NCBI GenBank assembly: GCA_036001225.1
Contig: DASYUM010000135.1
Span: 1-24,010, forward strand
Direction: 5' to 3'
DNA length: 24,010 bases
From: DASYUM01 sp036001225
GTDB lineage: Bacteria; Methylomirabilota; Methylomirabilia; Rokubacteriales; DASRDR01
The notes below the pieces were generated by a model, which saw only the letters and a program-made list of their open reading frames with translations, was not told where the DNA came from and did not search any database. The position numbers and the translations under genes are program-made. Positions 23,679 to 24,010 of this stretch are shown one piece after another; positions within the stretch are counted from its first letter, which is position 1, and each line of letters opens with the position of its first letter.

Positions 23679-23743
23679 GCGCGTGGTCACCTCTCGTCGG
23701 CCGGAGCAGTCGGGGCCGGTCACCCGGCCCGGGGGTCAACTCG

Positions 23744-23749
23744 ATCGTA
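23744..23749 (-). promoter_or_regulatory. Possible -10 box of the zinc-finger gene
   Basis: TACGAT on the minus strand, 20 nt before the first possible GTG start (23723). No -35 box is seen at the normal distance. Confidence 0.35.
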
Positions 23750-23833
23750 GCACAACTGTCGTCGGGTCCGACGGGGTCGCGCGGGATTGGAGGGCTGCCG
23801 CGCTGCGTCGTGACGCGCGATCGATCGGTCCGG

Positions 23834-23862
23834 TTGCCGGCCCCGCAGCCACGTTGTAGGCT
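23834..23862 (+). promoter_or_regulatory. Possible promoter of the glycosyltransferase gene
   Basis: TTGCCG (23834-23839), 17 nt, then TAGGCT (23857-23862). Predicted transcription start is about 15 nt before the ATG. The -10 match is moderate. Confidence 0.4.
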
Positions 23863-23883
23863 CCGGGCCGAGCCCTGACGTCG

Positions 23884-24010
23884 ATGCGGATCGCCCTGGT
23901 CACGCCAGTCGCTTTTCCCTCCGTCCGGGGCAACGCCGTCACCGTGGGCCGCCTCGTCGAGGGGCTACGGCGGCGCGGCGTCGCCGCCGAGGTCGTGGAC
24001 CTGTCCCGGA
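23884..24010 (+). CDS. Glycosyltransferase family 4, N-terminal fragment
   Basis: Only the first 42 residues are inside the window. The start MRIALVTPVAFPSVRGNAVT followed by VGRLVEGLRRRGVAAEVVDLSR matches the N-terminal Rossmann half of GT4 glycosyltransferases. The first strand and glycine-rich loop (SVRGNAVT) bind the acceptor region in that family. The ATG is the first in the frame. No good ribosome-binding site is visible, though a putative promoter lies close upstream. The sugar donor and product cannot be inferred, and the product may belong to one of several GT4 subfamilies. Confidence 0.65.
   Translation, partial: MRIALVTPVAFPSVRGNAVTVGRLVEGLRRRGVAAEVVDLSR

Noticed and set aside
1..24010. 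tRNA, rRNA, CRISPR array, insertion sequence or integrase
   Set aside because: None seen: no repeat-spacer pattern, no transposase-like protein and no cloverleaf noticed by eye.

Overview
High-GC (roughly 70%) bacterial DNA with tightly packed genes, many of them sharing start/stop overlaps. The gene mix is: TRAP and iron-type ABC importers, Tat-exported binding proteins, a fused indolepyruvate ferredoxin oxidoreductase, CcdA, and a pupylation tag (Pup) ending in Gly-Gly-Glu. This points to an uncultured Gram-negative lineage outside the Actinobacteria, for example Rokubacteria/Methylomirabilota-like or a relative of the Nitrospirota. The placement is inference from gene content only; no rRNA or tRNA gene was seen.

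Layout. (1) 1-2773: a TRAP importer. The end of dctQ and all of dctM lie on +, and the TakP-like dctP lies on -, converging on a strong hairpin. (2) 2774-4275: a 176-bp divergent promoter region, then a Tat-exported solute-binding protein without its own permease. (3) 4315-4367: a large imperfect palindrome. (4) 4418-11940: eight co-directional genes: core MetE-like methyltransferase, acetamidase/formamidase, periplasmic binding protein, lipoprotein, cupin, fused ABC permease, ABC ATPase and a small exported protein. Several are separated by 0-5 nt or overlap, so this looks like one transport-plus-metabolism operon. (5) 12180-13858: ccdA and thrB (homoserine kinase), the latter with no ordinary start codon. 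(6) 13855-14749: a double zinc-ribbon gene behind a long leader, converging with a small membrane protein. (7) 14839-15984: a compact unit of promoter, dcd, pup, fmdB-like gene and intrinsic terminator. (8) 16009-19711: a heavy-metal-associated domain protein and the 1164-residue indolepyruvate oxidoreductase, followed by hairpins. (9) 19911-20801: a LysR regulator. (10) 20844-23678, all on -: a secreted beta-helix protein, a four-helix membrane protein and a zinc-finger anti-sigma-like protein. (11) 23884-end: the start of a glycosyltransferase.

Most notable are the Pup gene placed between nucleotide and zinc-ribbon genes with no proteasome gene in the window, the MetE/acetamidase/ABC operon of unknown substrate, two genes that appear to lack canonical start codons, and several -10 boxes 7-9 nt before the start codon that suggest leaderless mRNAs.
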